From NCBI RefSeq assembly GCF_027943255.1, contig NC_072893.1, forward strand, positions 38,648,001 to 38,712,000: a stretch of DNA of 64,000 bases. Direction: 5' to 3'. Numbering within the stretch: position 1 is the stretch's first letter; each line of letters starts with the position of its first letter. The notes below the pieces were generated by a model. That model saw only the letters and a program-made list of their open reading frames with translations. It made no database searches and was not told the origin of the DNA. Source of the DNA: Anastrepha obliqua. Lineage: Eukaryota > Arthropoda > Insecta > Diptera > Tephritidae. The translations under genes were made by a program, and so were the position numbers. Below are positions 45,370-55,739 of the stretch, piece by piece.

Positions 45370-45950
45370 TTTGTTATAAAGGGTTTTTAAATAAGAGGTG
45401 TTATTTTGATAAAAAGAAAGCTATTTTTTTAAATAAATGATCAGATGTTTATTGCATTATGAAGGAGAAGATATGGCATTAATAGTGAAAAACAACATCA
45501 GGCAAATGAGCACCACGACCACGCTTACAGGACAATATCCTTTTCATGAAATTTTCCATAACCGAATTGCAAAGTGGCTGCCCTGTATCCTCGAAAGCCT
45601 CACGAGTTCCATCTTTGAGGTCTTGAATCGACCCTGGGCTGTTGGCGTAGACTTTCTCCGTCACGTTGCCCCAAAGAAAAAAGTCACAAGGTGTTAAATG
45701 ACCAGATCTCGGTGGCCAATTGTGATCACCTCTTCGAGAGATAACACGGTCCGGAAACTTTTCCTGTAAAAGATCAATGGTTTCGTAGCTTGTGTGGCAC
45801 GCAGCGCCATCTTGATCAAAATAAACGTTGTCCAAATCAATACCATCCAATTCCGGCCATAAAAAATCGATAATCATCTCTCGATAGCGATAGATAACAC
45901 CGGTTATTGGGAAGCCTTTTATATATTCCCCTTCGCTGTCAAAACCCCCT
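45370..45950 (-). mobile_element. DD41D (rosa/VISITOR-like) Tc1/mariner element, C-terminal half, minus strand
   Basis: The minus frame 45479-45877 (132 codons) encodes FLWPELDGIDLDNVYFDQDG, AACHTSYETIDLLQEKFPDR, NWPPRSGHLTPCDFFLWGNV and SVMENFMKRILSCKRGRGAH. From the aspartate in DQDGA to the one in TPCDFF there are 41 residues, which places it with DD41D families. The terminus at about 45375-45410 reads AAAGGGTTTTTAAATAAGAG, then GTGTTATTTTGATA, next to TA. The N-terminal half and first acid are missing. The 13453-13968 fragment is a second copy. Confidence 0.8.
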
Positions 45951-47360
45951 CACACAATTCATTGTCAATTGTGACCAAATAAAGGCAAATTTCCACGACC
46001 ATTTTATACTTTTTCTTAAATGTGTAGATTACTGCTTATTAAATTCCGACTAGTGATCGGGTGTTAAATTAAATGCAAAGAATTTGTAACCCAAAGTATA
46101 ATAAATTAGCAGATTTTAGTGAACTTTTCTACGGTTTTTCATTTCGGACCGACTTCACAATTGGTATGAAACTACTAGTATTTTTTATTGTCACTTTTAG
46201 ATATTGGATTAATATATAGTTGGTATTAATTTTCCCGTGGTATTGCCAGAACTCCATTGCAAGTCCCTCTGCACCAGTTGGAGCGCCTGGCTCAGGAAGT
46301 AAAATTTGTCTATCCAACCAAGTGCCGATTTACACACGGTGACATCTGGGAGGCAGACACTGGAAATTTCCTTTTATTGTTTCCTTCGCGGTCACACGGG
46401 CAAAATTGTTTTCAGCAACATTTTGACGTTTTCTGCTTTAGCATCTTTTGGTTCGGATATATTCTACAACCCGCTAACATGTAAAGCGGAAAACATTCTT
46501 TAACAGTTTCTTAAATATTTCAATGAAGAATGCAAGCTGGTAGAATAATAAATAATTTATTTCGTTTTTTATTTACACATACATATAAATAATATATATA
46601 AATCTTTTTAATTGAATAAAAAAAAATTAAATTGAAAATACTTCATATATAAACCATTAACTTCAAATTAACTTGAGTATCTAGAAATGGGGGGAAAAAT
46701 AAATATTCAACATAAACATAACTTTTTTAAATTATACCTACTTTACTAGCAAAAATAATTCTGCACTTCCCAAGCAGCATTCGGATGTTTGTCATTGCGG
46801 ATTTCTTCCGTTTGATCGAAAACCAACATAGAATTCAGAACTTTCTCCCACAAAGGAAGCAAACAAATGAAGCAACTGTCAAAAATTGCTTTAAGATTGG
46901 AAATACGAATAAGAAGAGCAAAGTGTGTCGCCAGTACATGAGGAAAATTCCCTTCTCTCTTCCGCGGCCGTCTCTCTCCCCAGAACAAAATGTTTCCCTT
47001 CCAAATGTTTCCCTGTGTAAATGGGCACCATTTCTTGATTTATTTTTCTCAGCACTTTTACTAGCCCTGAGCCCAAGCCTCCTTTAAATTTACAATCAAT
47101 TTATTTATTTAATAATCAAAGAATGCAGTATTGCTGTGTATATGAAAAACAGATTAATGCTAAATAATTCAATCAAAAATAAATTAAACTCTTACTTCAT
47201 TTAAAGAAAGAAAATGAAAAAGTGCTTATAGTTTACAGACATGTATGTAGAAATTCTTAATATTTGGCAATTTCTTGCATTTGTTTCTTAGTACGTTTGG
47301 TTTTATCAACTATCGAAATTTAATTTGCGGTTGATTTGGTTAAATAAAATCAAAATGTGA
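45951..47360. other. Unassigned stretch
   Basis: No family was recognised. Minus-strand readings around 46990-46750 (TGKHLEGKHFVLGRE then basic and cysteine-poor sequence) faintly recall the tail of piggyBac-type proteins, which I do not consider supported. Two T/A-rich tracts flank it. Confidence 0.3.
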
Positions 47361-47457
47361 AGTGATAATAAACTCCTGTTTACTAAAAAAAAACAAAAAA
47401 TACATGCAGAAAGTTGACACATTTGGTAATTTCAAAATTTTAACTTTTACACTCAAC

Positions 47458-47627
47458 TGTCCAGCTCCATCATCATTTCACTTATCGACCAATCGATTGC
47501 CAACGACTGTTGCTACCGCAAAATTACTTGATGCGGGCAAATCTAATTACTATGGCTCTTTGAATGCAACTCCTACGCGCAGCTACAGTCTGCGTCAAAG
47601 AATAGAAAATCAACATTTTGGGCAGGT
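47458..47627 (+). other. Candidate host exon (weak)
   Basis: Coding-like sequence without transposon resemblance: after a possible acceptor (CTCAACTGTCCAG) the frame reads SSFHLSTNRLPTTVATAKLL, then DAGKSNYYGSLNATPTRSYS and LRQRIENQHFGQ, and then meets GTTTGA, a poor donor. Base composition is richer in G/C than the surroundings. I do not recognise the protein, and a chance frame is quite possible. It would be the only host coding sequence in the window. Confidence 0.2.
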
Positions 47628-47858
47628 TTGACGAATGTTCATAATTTTTTTTTATAAAAGCATAGCTCATTGCCTAGCAAAGTGGATATAAGTCCAAGTT
47701 TCATACCTTAATTAAAATTCCTCAATCCCTTCATCACCTTCATCACAATTACACCACTTTGAATTCGAATTTCTAGAAAAATTTTTAGTATACAAGTTAA
47801 TAGCTTATTAAAGCTTATTAAATTTAAATACATTAAAGTATAGATTTGAAGTTGCTAT

Positions 47859-47971
47859 AAAATCCCGTTGATCCGTTATACGTTTTTTATGCTGACGGTC
47901 TTTCATCTGTTATTTGGAGAAAATGAGCATGACCGTCAAGGAAAAGAATTATGAAAACTCAACGGGATTTT
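47859..47971. repeat. 113-base imperfect hairpin
   Basis: AAAATCCCGTTGA (47859-47871) pairs with TCAACGGGATTTT (47959-47971). Further in, TGACGGTC (47893-47900) pairs with GACCGTCA (47931-47938). Between the inner arms, TTTCAT and ATGAG allow more pairing. It could be a small fold-back element or a hairpin precursor-like structure; no duplicate copy was noticed in the window. Confidence 0.5.
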
Positions 47972-48299
47972 TTCGCAATTACAAACTAACATTTACTAGA
48001 ACTACTATTACTACTACTAGAAATATAATAAGCTACGAAACTGTTTAGCAAAAAAATTTCTAGCAATTCAAGTGAAAGTGGAATTGGTACTTCAAGTTTG
48101 TGGAATTTCGCTAATTTTTATGTAAAGTTTAAGGCCCTCGCCTCATTTGAAATGGTGTTTCTTGGGTGTTTCTTTAAAAGCATGTAAAACAGAAACCAAA
48201 GAAAATTTTTTATTTTTGTTTTGGGTGTTTTATTTTGAGATCTAATGTTAAAAACTATAAATTTTTTTTGGCCATACGAGGTTCTCTAAAAAAGTGTTC

Positions 48300-49487
48300 A
48301 GCCTTCAACAAATGGTCTTCCTCAAAAAGGAGATTTGGTGACTCCTAAAACTCTCAGGCTAAAAAGTCCATTGTATTTAAAGCTCTAGAAAGAGGGTAGA
48401 TAGTCAAGGAGGGAAGGAGAAAAGTATCAGAGACAGAGATAGTGATAGTTAGTCCTGTGAGAATTTTCCAGATTTTTTGGCAAATCTGTAAATCCAGTTT
48501 AAGAGAAAAAATCTTATTCATTCTCATGAAATCGGAACCTAAAACTCGCAGCCGTGCTCTAGCAAAGGCAGGACACTCACAGAGAAAATGCCCAGTGCTA
48601 TCCGCCTCCTCCAATGATTCTAATGGTGGTCATATGCTGACCCCGTGGGTTGTGTCCTGTAATAATACCGACCATCAACCGAACGTCTCTTCTTCCAAGT
48701 TTGAGTAGAAAGTTTGACAGTTTTCTGTTCGGACTTGTCACAAAACACTTTGCACTTCTGCAGCGTTCTAGACCGGACCATCGCTCTTTATGTAGATTGC
48801 CTAACTAATCGCTGATCTAATTCATGATTCCTGCAGAAGTGAACACCGGAATGTCCTGGAAACTATAAAAATACAAGATTGTTCTGTCTTGCGATAGAAT
48901 TAAGCTTCTTCTTACATTCTCGAACAACCTTTGAGGTTTGCTTCGCGTTCTCCAGGGCCTTCAGTGCAGCCTGACTGTCACAGGTTTTACCAAAGGCTCT
49001 ACGGCATTGCAGAAAAATCCTCAATGCGCGATTTACTTTCAATGAAACGTTTGTCTCCCAAGTCAGCTTCTTATCCAAGATTACTCCAAGATATTTAACT
49101 TCATCGGTAAGACCAAGTGTCACACCTTTCAGTGTTGGAAGACAGAGTCCATCCAATGTCCGCTTTCTCGTAAGCTTGTGGTTTTGTTCGGATTAACGGA
49201 AAGACCTTGTCTCATGTACAAGCCATCCATTTTGTCCAGAATCCTCTGCACTTTCATGCAAAGCCTCCTTAGAAATTTATCCGATGCACAGACATCGTCC
49301 GCATATGCTTGGGCATGAAAACCGAGTCCCTGCATCTCCGCTAGTAGAGAGTCTACGTCTAAGAGCAAGCACCACAGCAGCGTAGAAAAAACACCTCCTT
49401 GGGGACATCCTTGCTTGGTCCTGACGGTTATTAGTTCGTCACTGTTCCATAGCCATACTTTAACAAAAAAAATAATAGTAGACACTC
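48300..49487 (-). mobile_element. I-type non-LTR retrotransposon relic with internal deletion, minus strand
   Basis: The minus frame 49485-49129 carries RTKQGCPQGGVFSTLLWCLL, then GFHAQAYADDVCA (polymerase box YADD intact) and LSVNPNKTTSLRE. After a frame change, 49156-48863 gives EVKYLGVILDKKLTWETNVS and CRRAFGKT, then jumps directly to CDSQAALKALENAKQTSKVV. So the RT end and most of RNase H are deleted, joining thumb to the third RNase H acid block. The C-terminal tail EEADSTGHFLCECPAFARAR (48614-48354) is in another frame. Confidence 0.8.
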
Positions 49488-49848
49488 AAAAACAAAAAAC
49501 AAAAAATGTCAAACCTGGTTAAAATATTGATGTGCTATCGTTTTGTTGCGGGGCGTACCCGTATGCATATGAACCGCACGATAATGCAGAAACAAAATCA
49601 AATGTTGAGCAACATACAACTGCACGTGAAACTCACACGTAAATGACCACTTGTCGAACACGTTATTCAACTGTTACAACATTGGGCGAATATACTAATA
49701 CACTCGCAGAAGTAGTTGGCCTTTATGATGTCACTTGTGGCCAACGCCAATAGGTGGTGGTGTTGATGTTAGTATCACAAGCGCTTCCAGGAATCACCGT
49801 CAGTAGTTTGTATGCGAGAATGTGGTTTTGAAATACACGAACCCACGT

Positions 49849-49886
<38 letters not shown>

Positions 49887-50384
49887 GTGTTCCGATACAT
49901 ATTCCCACTTGAAATCACATTGGTGGTCAATAACGTAGTAATAAGATTTCGGTGCCAGACAGCATGCGGAGCTATAGGAGCGCTGTGCGTGAATTTCCGT
50001 TGGAAGTTGCACCGTCCATTGAACTCGTAGGGCAACTGCAGCCAATATGTTTGCCCAGTCTAGTTTTTTATTGTAATGTGGTGCGGCATAGGAGCTAGCA
50101 CCGTGGGTGGTGGCCAGACATTAATAATGCAATTTTGTTGCAGACGATTTTCATTAGCTTCAGTTGGAATCCGGTTGAGAGTAGAATAAGCGATTTACTG
50201 AAGCTTTGCTACTTGCCTCTGTGGATGGAATACCAGTCCGACTGACAAACAGTTTAGTGTGTAAAACTATTTTATTAGTTACTTTGGATGTATTGGAAAG
50301 TAAGACAAGTTAATTCAACTATTTGTAGTTCAGTGGGTTGAAAGAATAAGCAAATTTAATACTAATTGCCGGAGAACCCTTAAT
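49488..50384. other. Unassigned stretch with an AC/AT microsatellite
   Basis: 49849-49886 is a compound AC then AT dinucleotide tract. Overlapping open frames there are products of the repeat. Nothing else was recognised. Confidence 0.5.
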
Positions 50385-51168
50385 CAAGTTGGTTTGTTAA
50401 AGTGGTGATTCGTCCAGAATCCAATTAGCGTTTCCGCACGATTTTGTTGCCACATCCTCGCTACCAACTTGCTTAATGGTTATTTCAACATGACTTTAAC
50501 CCTAGAACACACACCCAGAAAATACCACGTAAACACACACCCGGGATACGTTTGTACCCGGGACCTTATTTTGCGGTTTTTGTAATGCTTATTCAACCGA
50601 TTTCTATGATTTTTTTTTGGAATGTATATTTTAATATATAAAAAGTATTTTGTCTTTTGTTTCATTCGAATATTCCTACTGGTTCCAGCGATATGGGCAA
50701 ATAAAGTCAGGACATGCAACAGTGGATTTTTGTTTTTGTTGTTGTCCTGATAAATGCAAAACAAAATAATATAATTTATAATAATATACTTGTAGAGTAA
50801 TAACGAATAGACATTTGGCTTTTATTTCATTGAAATATTCTACCTGGTTCAAAAGATATGTGCAAAAAGGTCGCGCAAGGTATGGGTACGTAGGTAGCAA
50901 ATACACTGGTATAACTGGTTTTTGTATTTTATATGCAGCTGCAAGGGTTGTTTTCACACGAGGTGTTGTTATAAATGCTGCCTGTTGATATTTTCATTAT
51001 TGTTTTGGTGCTCAAAAGTGTAAGAAGTGAAAATATAAGTGAAAATAAATATAACTGAAACTATAAATAACTGGATACGAAATGACTTCAAGAAGAAACG
51101 AATATTTATCAAGTGCAGCATATAGAAGGTAAAAAATGTAAAATAAGCAACAATGTAAACATATAATA

Positions 51169-52447
51169 GGTCTATCGATAAGTTCGTGCGGTTTTACAAC
51201 AGATGGCGTAACTTGATTATTATTCCATCGATCCACATTTCCAAACATTCATTGGAGAGCTACTGTCGTAAGGCACAAACGTCAGTATAAGTTTTTTATT
51301 TGAAGCGTAAACAACAATATTTTTACCACACTTGAAAATGTCGAATTTCGTGCCAAATAATGTGTTTTTGCGGGGAATTCTTCTTCATTATTTTAATATG
51401 AAGAAAAAAGCAGCCGAAAGTCATCGTATCTTGGTGGAAGTTTATGGTGAGCATGCTCTAGCTGAGCGAACGTGCCAGAAGTGGTTTGCACGCTTTAAAA
51501 GTGGTGATTTTGGCTTGGAAGACGAAGAACGCGAGGGTGCGCCGCCAAAGTTCATGGATACCGAATTGGAGGAATTGCTCGATCAAGATCCAGCTCTAAC
51601 GCAAGAAGAGGTTGCAAAAACTTTGGGAGTTGATCAATCAACCATTTCCAAACGTTTAAAAGCCATGGGAATGATCCGAAAGGTAGGCCATTGGGTGCCG
51701 TATGAATTGAAGCCAAGAGACGTTGAACGCCGTTTTATGGCATGCGAACAACTGCTTCAACGGCACAAAAGAAAGGGTTTTTTGCATCGAATTGTGACTG
51801 GCGATGAAAAGTGGGTCCATTACGACAATCCAAAACGTCGGGCAACGTATGGATACCCTGTCCATGCTTCAACATCGACGTCGGCGCAGAATATTCATGG
51901 CCTGAAGGTTATGCTGTGTATCTGGTGGGACCAGCTGGGTGTTGTGTATTATGAGCTACTGAAACCGAATGAAACGATTACGGGGGATGTCTACCGACGA
52001 CAATTGATGCGTTTGAGCCGAGCACTGCGAGAAAAACGGCCGCAATACGCCGATAGACACGACAAAGTTATTTTGCAACATGACAATGCTCGGCCACATG
52101 TTGCACAAGTGGTCAAAACATACTTAGAAACGCTCAAATGGGATGTCCTACCCCACCCGCCGTATAGTCCAGACCTTGCGCCATCCGATTACTATCTCTT
52201 CCGATCGATGCAACATGGCCTGGCTGACCAGCACTTCCGTAATTACGATGAAGTCAAAAAATGGATCGATTCGTGGATTGCGGCAAAACCGACCGAATTT
52301 TTCACAAAGGGAATCCGTGAATTGCCAGAAAGATGGGAAAAAGTAGTAGTAAGCGATGGACAATACTTTGAATATTAAATTTGTAACCATTTTACGTCAA
52401 TAAAGTTTCAAATTTCGAAAAAAACCGCACGAACTTAAACATAGTCC
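51169..52447 (+). mobile_element. Complete mariner element with TA duplication
   Basis: Flanked by TA at 51167-51168 and 52448-52449, 1279 bases long. Counting the TA, the ends TAGGTCTATCGATAAGTTCG and, inverted, TAGGACTATGTTTAAGTTCG match at 25 of 29 positions through TGCGGTTTT. A polyadenylation-like AATAAA lies at 52400, after the stop. The element lies wholly inside the intron of the piggyBac transposase, between the donor at 51129 and the branch/acceptor region at 52450-52474. Confidence 0.95.
51338..52378 (+). CDS. mariner transposase, apparently intact
   Basis: Uninterrupted frame of 346 codons from the ATG at 51338 (MSNFVPNN, the usual start in mauritiana/mellifera-type mariners); an in-frame ATG two codons upstream also exists. 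The N-terminal paired-like helix-turn-helix region occupies about residues 1-115 (HYFNMKKKAAESHRILVEVY, CQKWFARFKSGDFGLED, then GVDQSTISKRLKAMG). The linker motif WVPYEL stands for the usual WVPHEL. The catalytic domain has TGDEKWVHYDN (first D, about 156), ILQHDNARPHVA (second D) and YSPDLAPSDYYLF (third D), the last two separated by 34 residues, i.e. DD34D. The C-terminus is LPERWEKVVVSDGQYFEY. Length and motifs match functional family members. In the cell it would bind its terminal repeats and cut and paste DNA at TA. Activity is inferred from intactness only. Confidence 0.93.
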   Translation: MSNFVPNNVFLRGILLHYFNMKKKAAESHRILVEVYGEHALAERTCQKWFARFKSGDFGLEDEEREGAPPKFMDTELEELLDQDPALTQEEVAKTLGVDQSTISKRLKAMGMIRKVGHWVPYELKPRDVERRFMACEQLLQRHKRKGFLHRIVTGDEKWVHYDNPKRRATYGYPVHASTSTSAQNIHGLKVMLCIWWDQLGVVYYELLKPNETITGDVYRRQLMRLSRALREKRPQYADRHDKVILQHDNARPHVAQVVKTYLETLKWDVLPHPPYSPDLAPSDYYLFRSMQHGLADQHFRNYDEVKKWIDSWIAAKPTEFFTKGIRELPERWEKVVVSDGQYFEY

Positions 52448-54303
52448 TATTACTAATTTTTTTTTATTATGCAGGCTAACTGAGGAACAGCGAGAATCAT
52501 ATATACAATCTTTATTTGATGAAATTTGTGACGATGACGCTCCCTATGACTTTGACTCAGAAGATGAAGAAGAAATTCAATTCAATGACATTGAAATTGC
52601 TGATGACGATGCTGAAGTTTCGCAAAGTACCGCAGAAGTATTACCTGATTATGCGGACTATGAGGATGATGAAGAAGACGATGAAGAAGAAGAAGTAGAA
52701 GAAAATAATGAATTACCTGCTAGTGGCGAAAAATTTGTTGCACGTGATGGTACTGAGTGGATGAAAGAACCAAATGTAAGTCGTCAGGTACTCAGACAAA
52801 ATATTATAAGAGAACGTTCTGGACCAGCTAGATGCACTGAAATGTTGTCAATAGAGTAAACATTCAAATGTTTCATGAACGTTGAAATGGCTGATATAAT
52901 TATGCACCACACAAATAAGTTAGCAAAAGAAACTTATAATGCTTACAACAATGCGCATCCAAACACAACTCCTAAGTCATGGACGCCTGTGTTAATAACA
53001 GAGCTGTATGCATTTTTTGGCATACTTATTATGACTGGTGCGAACCATAGCAATGGAGAACATGTTCGAGATTTATGGAGCGTCAAAAACTATCCTTTGT
53101 ATCGCGCCACAATGGGAGTCAACCGTTTCTGTTCGATATTGCGGTTCCTAAGATTTGACGATAAAAACACTCGTGCAACACGCTTACTAACTGATAAAGC
53201 AGCACCGATTAGTGAGTTGTGGACGATGATGAACAATAATCTTGCTGCACATTACAAGCCCAGCTCATGCTTGACGATTGATGAACAATTATTTCCTTAC
53301 CGTAGACGCACACGGTTTACGCAGTACATACCGTCAAAACCTGCTAAATATGGAGTCAAGGTTTGGTGGATTTGCGATGCCACAAATGCATATCCACTGC
53401 ATGGACAAATATATACTGGCCAAGCAGAAACTGGTAGGGAAACGAACCAAGGCGAACGAGTGGTGAAGGATTTGTCTGCCAAATACCAAGGAAGTGGCCG
53501 AAACATTACAATGGACAATTTTTTTACGACCTTGCCAGTTGCAGAACTGCTTCTCACCTGGAAACTCACGATCGTTGGAACTTTGTGCAAAAACAAATCA
53601 TATATTCCTCAAGAAATGAAGCAGAACAAAAACAAGACAATTGGTTCAACGACATTTGGCTTCAAAAATAATGGACAATGTGCTCTTACGTTCCCAAAAA
53701 AAATAAAGCACTAATTTTGCTTTCGACCATGCATAATGATGCTGAAATAGCTGACAGTGGGAAACCTGAAATAATTGAATATTATAATCGTGCCAAAGGT
53801 GGTGTTGATCGAATGGACCAAATGTTTGCGGAATATCCAAAACAAAGACAAACAAAACGATGGCCACTAGCGATGTTCTTCAACATGTTGGACATTACAG
53901 CTCTTGCAGCCTACATTGTCTACGATTTGAATAACCCTATGTTGCCTTGGAGAACAAACAACAAGCGTAAGCAGATCCTGCGCAGCTTGGCTGAAGCATT
54001 GTGTATGCCCATTATTGAAGCCAGAGCCATAAATCGTCAAGTGACGCGAAATTTTTCGACTAAAATTGCTATTGAAGCATATTTCAACCGACCGCTGGAA
54101 TCAATGGTGTCAACAGCAGCATCAACATCTGCCGCAGCGCGCACGCCATAACCTGTGTCCGGATCTTGCTAATTTTGTTACGCACAAGAGGAAAAACGCC
54201 GTAGAAAAACCAGAAAGCTGTGCGCCAAATGTAAGAAGCCAATGTGTCTTGAACGTTCGGTCACATCAACAAATTGCTCTATTTGCCATGATTTTCCTTA
54301 GAT

Positions 54304-54915
54304 ATAAGATGCATTTGTCAGCCTTGAAATCCAACGTAGAATCTCTCTTGCCAACAAGTGCTACTTTGGACTAAGTAGGCAATTGAGCAGTAAAGTCCTC
54401 TCTCATCGAACAAAACTAACACTCTACAAAACTCTCATCATGCCCGTCCTGACGTATGGCGCAGAAGCTTGGACGATGTCAACATCCGATGAAGCGACGC
54501 TTGGAGTGTTCGAGAGAAAGATTCTGCGTAAGATTTTTGGACCTTTGCACGTTGGCAACGGCGAATATCGTAGACGATGGAACGATGAGCTGTATGAGCT
54601 TTACGACGACATAGACATAGCGCAGCGAATGAAGAGCCAGCGGCTACGTTGGCTGGGTCATGTCGTCCGAATGGATACAAACGCTCCGGCTTTGAAAGTA
54701 TTCGATGCGGTACCAGCTGGTGGTAGTAGAGGAAGAGGAAGGCCTCCTTTGCGTTGGAAAGATCAGGTGGAGAAGGACTTGGCTTCACTTGGTCTGTCCA
54801 ATTGGCGCCGGTTAGCACGAGAAAGAAACGACTGGCGCGCTTTGTTAAACTCGGCCAAAATCGCGTAAGCGGTTATCGCGCCAATTAAGAAGGAGGAGAA
54901 GAATAAGATGCATTT
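54304..54915 (+). mobile_element. RTE-type retrotransposon, 5'-truncated, with 13-bp target duplication
   Basis: The copy 54317-54902 lies between ATAAGATGCATTT at 54304-54316 and 54903-54915, just downstream of the piggyBac stop region. The plus frame 54383-54868 (161 codons) is open: LTLYKTLIMPVLTYGAEAWT, VFERKILRKIFGPLHVGNGE, then RMKSQRLRWLGHVVRMD and GRGRPPLRWKDQVEKDLASL. This is the end of the RT thumb and the C-terminal region of RTE-clade ORF2. The tail is GAAGGAGGAGAAGAA rather than poly(A). The best-preserved of four copies of this 3' end here. Confidence 0.9.
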
Positions 54916-55739
54916 TTATAATTTTTATAATAAAAGTCAATAATATAATGTGTGAAATGAATATTTTTAATTTTTCAAATAAAAAAATGATATGAAAAAT
55001 GTTTTTTTTTGATTATTATGAGGATTTTTACTATTGGGGTACAAACGTATCCCGGGTGTGTGTTTACGTATATAATGTGTTTGGAAGGCTGTAGCTCCTG
55101 AACCAATGATCCAATCTGGTTCAAATTTTGAACTTGAACTCAAAACTAAATAATCTTCCTAGATCCGAAGTTAATGGTATAGAGGTATAGCGGTTAAAAA
55201 GTTACAACACTTCAAAGTTGAAGTGGATACATTTGTACCCGGGTGTGTGTTCTAGGGTTAATGACTGTATCCGATCTGTGCGGTTTAAGAACCTTATTAA
55301 GTTGTTCACGTCGAAGCCAGACAGTTGTTCGAGACTCTCGAAGAGTGGTTTACCAAGAGCATTTGTTAAATTGGGCATAGGCTATTCATTCAACCGATGA
55401 ACTGAAACTGTCTATGGTATATGTGTCTGATATATGTAGGTATCCCAACTCGGAAGAACTTGGTAAGTTCTTATGTATATTCTTATTCTTCTGTCCTTGT
55501 TAGCCTGTTATTTCGGGTTTATTCACTTATTTCACATTTTCAAATCACTGGAGGAAATATTTTTCCTCAAAGGTGCCTGTAAAAGGCACCAATATTTATA
55601 GAGAGATAGATTTAAATTTTTATAGAAGGCGCATTATTTTGCTTTACTATATTTCACTTTCACACAGGTTGTTAGGCTGCCAACCCGTGATTTACCCTTT
55701 AATTAACATTCGGAAGACAACCTGGGCGTTAGTCACCCC

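Larger units (their letters stand above)
51082..54289 (+). pseudogene. piggyBac-like transposase (two exons), inactivated
   Basis: Exon 1 (51082-51128) encodes MTSRRNEYLSSAAYR and ends AG before GTAAAA. The acceptor TTTTATTATGCAG joins at 52475 in phase, giving RLTEEQRESYIQSLFDEICD and then a long acidic stretch. The core reads WTPVLITELYAFFGILIMTG, SCLTIDEQLFPYRRRTRFTQ (first catalytic D), NITMDNFFTTLPVAELL (second) and YNRAKGGVDRMDQMFAEY (third), so all three acids are kept. The end is a cysteine-rich finger (KLCAKCKKPMCLE, CSICHDFP). Breaks: TAA at 52857-52859, a frame change near 53680, TAA at 54149-54151 and another stop near 54169. The mariner sits in the intron, so it need not have been the inactivating event. 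Confidence 0.85.
50496..55261 (+). mobile_element. piggyBac-like transposon (copy 1) with TTAA duplication, host of two further insertions
   Basis: The element runs 50500-55257 between TTAA at 50496-50499 and 55258-55261. The ends CCCTAGAACACACACCC and GGGTGTGTGTTCTAGGG are a perfect 17-bp inverted repeat. A second, perfect inverted repeat of 33 bases lies inside (50527-50559 and 55037-55069), starting ACGTAAACACACACCCGGG. It sits 10 bases from the left end repeat but 171 bases from the right one, an asymmetry known from piggyBac ends. Without the mariner and RTE inserts the element is about 2.9 kb, normal for the superfamily. It contains one short exon, one intron and a main coding exon on the plus strand. 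Confidence 0.9.
50385..55375 (-). mobile_element. I-type retrotransposon 3' end split by the piggyBac nest
   Basis: 50385-50495 matches 29650-29755 (AAAGTGGTGATTCGTCCAGA, GTTTCCGCACGATTTTGTTG, CCACATCCTCGCTACCAACTTG). 55262-55375 continues the same sequence (TGTGCGGTTTAAGAACCTTA, GTCGAAGCCAGACAGTTGTT, CGAGACTCTCGAAGAGTGG), matching 29760-29835. The only gap between the two halves is one TTAA, the piggyBac target. The 5' truncation lies near 55375. This dates the retrotransposon as the oldest layer of the nest. Confidence 0.85.

Noticed and set aside
46129..47090. Possible piggyBac-type C-terminus near 46.75-47.08 kb (minus)
   Set aside because: Only a faint phrase similarity, no catalytic region and no cysteine pattern that holds up.
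49723..50045. Overlapping frames around 49.8-50.0 kb
   Set aside because: They owe their length to the AC/AT microsatellite (IYIYIY and CVCVCV runs).
52516..52698. Small methionine-rich frame in piggyBac exon 2
   Set aside because: A shadow of the acidic N-terminal region of the piggyBac transposase in another frame.
50527..55069. 33-bp repeats at 50527 and 55037 as LTRs
   Set aside because: They are inverted, not direct, and lie inside TTAA-flanked piggyBac ends.
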